Shown here in pieces: positions 62,621 to 64,000 of a DNA stretch of 64,000 nucleotides. Each line of letters begins with the position of its first letter. The stretch's first letter is position 1. A program made the translations under genes and the position numbers. The notes below the pieces were generated by a model that did not search any database, had not been told where the DNA came from, and saw only the letters and a list, made by a program, of their open reading frames with translations. The stretch comes from Pyrinomonadaceae bacterium (lineage in GTDB: Bacteria; Acidobacteriota; Blastocatellia; Pyrinomonadales; Pyrinomonadaceae), in contig JAHCHG010000005.1 of assembly GCA_026129865.1 (NCBI GenBank), positions 235,690 to 299,689 on the forward strand, given 5' to 3'.

Positions 62621-62740
62621 CTAGTATTTCAGTTTCAATTCACCGTCTTTTTCCTCGACCAAAACGCTTCCGCCGCCGGTTAATTCACCGAAAAGAATTT
62701 CCTGCGCGAGCGGCTGTTTTTCTTGTCGTGGATGGCGGGG
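62621..62740 (-). pseudogene. clpB: 3' stump of clpB (ClpB/Hsp100 chaperone)
   Basis: The minus strand reads QPLAQEILFGELTGGGSVLV followed by EEKDGELKLKY and a stop. This is the C-terminus of ClpB (compare the NPLAQQILSGEL ending of E. coli ClpB). Just upstream another frame reads RAIHDKK, matching the RAIQ...I motif that normally precedes it, so a one-base shift lies in the A-run near 62717-62721. Nothing of the remaining 800-residue protein follows; AT-rich DNA takes its place. It is a truncated relic at a junction. Confidence 0.65.
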
Positions 62741-62762
62741 TATTCTGAAAAAAATCACAATC

Positions 62763-62887
62763 ACATGACCGTTACATAAGGCAGTTGATTGGCAATAAGA
62801 CATAAATGATGTAAATACGTGTCTTATAGGTTTTGTAAATATGAAAACTATAGGACGATCGGCTCTGCAGTTACATGACCGTTACAT
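62763..62887. repeat. Direct repeats and an inverted repeat beside the AT-rich segment
   Basis: The 15-bp string ACATGACCGTTACAT occurs at 62763-62777 and 62873-62887, 110 bp apart. Between them ATAAGACA (62795-62802) and TGTCTTAT (62820-62827) form an inverted repeat. The interval lies just downstream of the AlbA_2/HATPase gene and may be a terminator region or an end of the inserted DNA. Confidence 0.55.
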
Positions 62888-62893
62888 GAGCAT

Positions 62894-64000
62894 TTATGCC
62901 CAGATAGGTACATAACTCCGTTCTTTGTTTGAAACACTTGAATCGAAAAGTTTAACTAGCTCCGAGTTTATCGTTTCTTTGATTATTTTAGACGCCATCG
63001 GATAATTTTGGTCAGCAATGTCAAATCTTTCTCTTAAACTCGCATTAGTCATTCGCTCGTTACTAATATATTTCAACACAGCGTGTTGATAACAAGCCCG
63101 AACTCTCTCTTCTCTGGTCATTTCTGCCAATGTTTTATCTGCATATAAAATTGAAGTCGTATTATTGCCTTCAGCTCTAAAACTAGGAGGCGGAAGTTGA
63201 AATATTTCGACTGAATGGATAACTTTGTCAATTCCGCTTCCCCGTTCTTCACAAATATTGATCCTACGCATAAAAGCTGCGATATCTTCATTGCGGGAAC
63301 GTGGCGGATGATCAATAAATCTTAATACGTCAATCAAAGGTTTTCCCGGATTAGTGATTTCGATTCGATCTGAGTATATTTCAACCATCGGACCAGAACC
63401 CGTGATCGAAAAATCTTGGTGAATTAATGCGTTTGCAACTAACTCACGAATAGCTATTTCAGGATACATCCTTACTTCGCGGCGAAATGCTTTTCCGATC
63501 TGCTCATTCGCAGGAAGCAAGCTATTAATTACAGTAATTGCTCCTTCATAACCAACTGCATAACCTCGGTCTCCAGGGATTTCTCGAACCGTTTCTACTT
63601 TGTTTTTTCCCTTATAAAGAATGACACGAAGGGCTTTGCGAGATAACCTGTCGAAATCACGTAGACTTTTTGCGAAAAGGATTGCCCCAAAATTTGTAAT
63701 ATCATAATTTCCATCCGACCCGGCAACAATCATTCTTTCATCAATCAAACTTTCTATTATTGCATCACGGTTGGCTGGTAATGGTTTATTCAAAGAGTCA
63801 AAATACGTAGGATAGTCCAACAACTTTAACACTTCATCAGAAGAAATTTTATCTTTAGCTATCTCTCTTTCAAATCTATGTTCACGAAAAAGTTTCCACA
63901 AAGACCTTTCTTTTTCTGGAAAATCTTTGAGCTTTCGTTTAGCAGAATTTGTAAACCTCCCATGATTAGTACCAGTTATAAATGGAGTAATTCCGGGTGG
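62894..64000 (-). CDS. AlbA_2/HATPase-type ATP-binding protein, 5' end outside the window
   Basis: The frame stays open to the last base of the window, so the start is missing; at least 368 residues are seen. The visible part resembles the C-terminal region of proteins with an AlbA_2 (Schlafen-like) DNA-binding domain: after NHGRFTNSAKRKL come a winged-helix-like stretch, then a HATPase_c_4 (GHKL) segment with RELVANALIHQDFS and RIEITNPGKP, a regular sign of this family, and a final winged helix (TNASLRERFDIADQNYPMASKII). The codons are much more AT-rich than those of the left neighbours. Such genes are often on islands and near defence loci; function is unknown. Confidence 0.75.
   Translation of the reverse strand, partial: PPGITPFITGTNHGRFTNSAKRKLKDFPEKERSLWKLFREHRFEREIAKDKISSDEVLKLLDYPTYFDSLNKPLPANRDAIIESLIDERMIVAGSDGNYDITNFGAILFAKSLRDFDRLSRKALRVILYKGKNKVETVREIPGDRGYAVGYEGAITVINSLLPANEQIGKAFRREVRMYPEIAIRELVANALIHQDFSITGSGPMVEIYSDRIEITNPGKPLIDVLRFIDHPPRSRNEDIAAFMRRINICEERGSGIDKVIHSVEIFQLPPPSFRAEGNNTTSILYADKTLAEMTREERVRACYQHAVLKYISNERMTNASLRERFDIADQNYPMASKIIKETINSELVKLFDSSVSNKERSYVPIWA

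Overview
The window looks like chromosomal DNA from an Acidobacteriota bacterium, most likely class Blastocatellia (Pyrinomonadaceae-like). This is an inference from gene content: a VWFA-related protein of the acidobacterial type, Alternative Complex III, tricorn-like and metzincin exported proteases, a roughly balanced base composition and many small palindromic repeats. No rRNA, tRNA, CRISPR array or transposase gene was found.

Layout. 1-9.6 kb is mixed housekeeping and regulatory genes: a secreted cystatin-like protein, PilZ, an AstE/aspartoacylase-type protein, a Crp/Fnr regulator, DUF488, a Rieske-FAD reductase, GTP cyclohydrolase II, DoxX, a SufR-like Fe-S regulator and a DUF2156 protein. 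9.6-48.6 kb is a large nitrate/NO respiration region. It holds a group III truncated haemoglobin, a porin, the nitrate transporter NarK with the remnant of a second narK beside it, YwiC, two radical SAM proteins, a PLP decarboxylase, and a long minus-strand operon running rrf2 - narC - narG - narH - narJ - narI - actA - actB - actC - actD - actE - actF - hemerythrin. It then continues with a PAS-LuxR regulator, the Fe-S repair protein RIC, a second hemerythrin, a second molybdenum enzyme cluster (NarI-like cytochrome b, Nas/Nap-type catalytic subunit, Usp, ferredoxin, Rieske, small membrane protein) and a quinol-type NO reductase. 48.7-62.5 kb holds a glutamate-cysteine ligase-like protein with CBS domains, a MATE exporter and a set of secreted hydrolases separated by palindromic repeats. 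From 62.46 kb to the right edge there is a palindromic element, the 3' stump of clpB and the start of an AT-rich segment with an AlbA_2/HATPase-type protein: an apparent island boundary.

How the genes fit together. NarK would import nitrate. NarGHI would reduce it on the cytoplasmic side with quinol, and the diheme NarC and Alternative Complex III encoded in the same operon would link the quinol pool to periplasmic cytochromes. No nitrite reductase gene is visible, but several NO/nitrosative stress functions are (NorZ, RIC, truncated haemoglobin, hemerythrins). norZ and ric share an almost identical operator-like sequence, and one hemerythrin gene has an FNR-like box plus a perfect 10-3-10 palindrome, so a common anaerobic/NO regulon is likely. 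The second molybdenum cluster combines parts that are rarely grouped and is the best candidate for an undescribed respiratory complex in the window.
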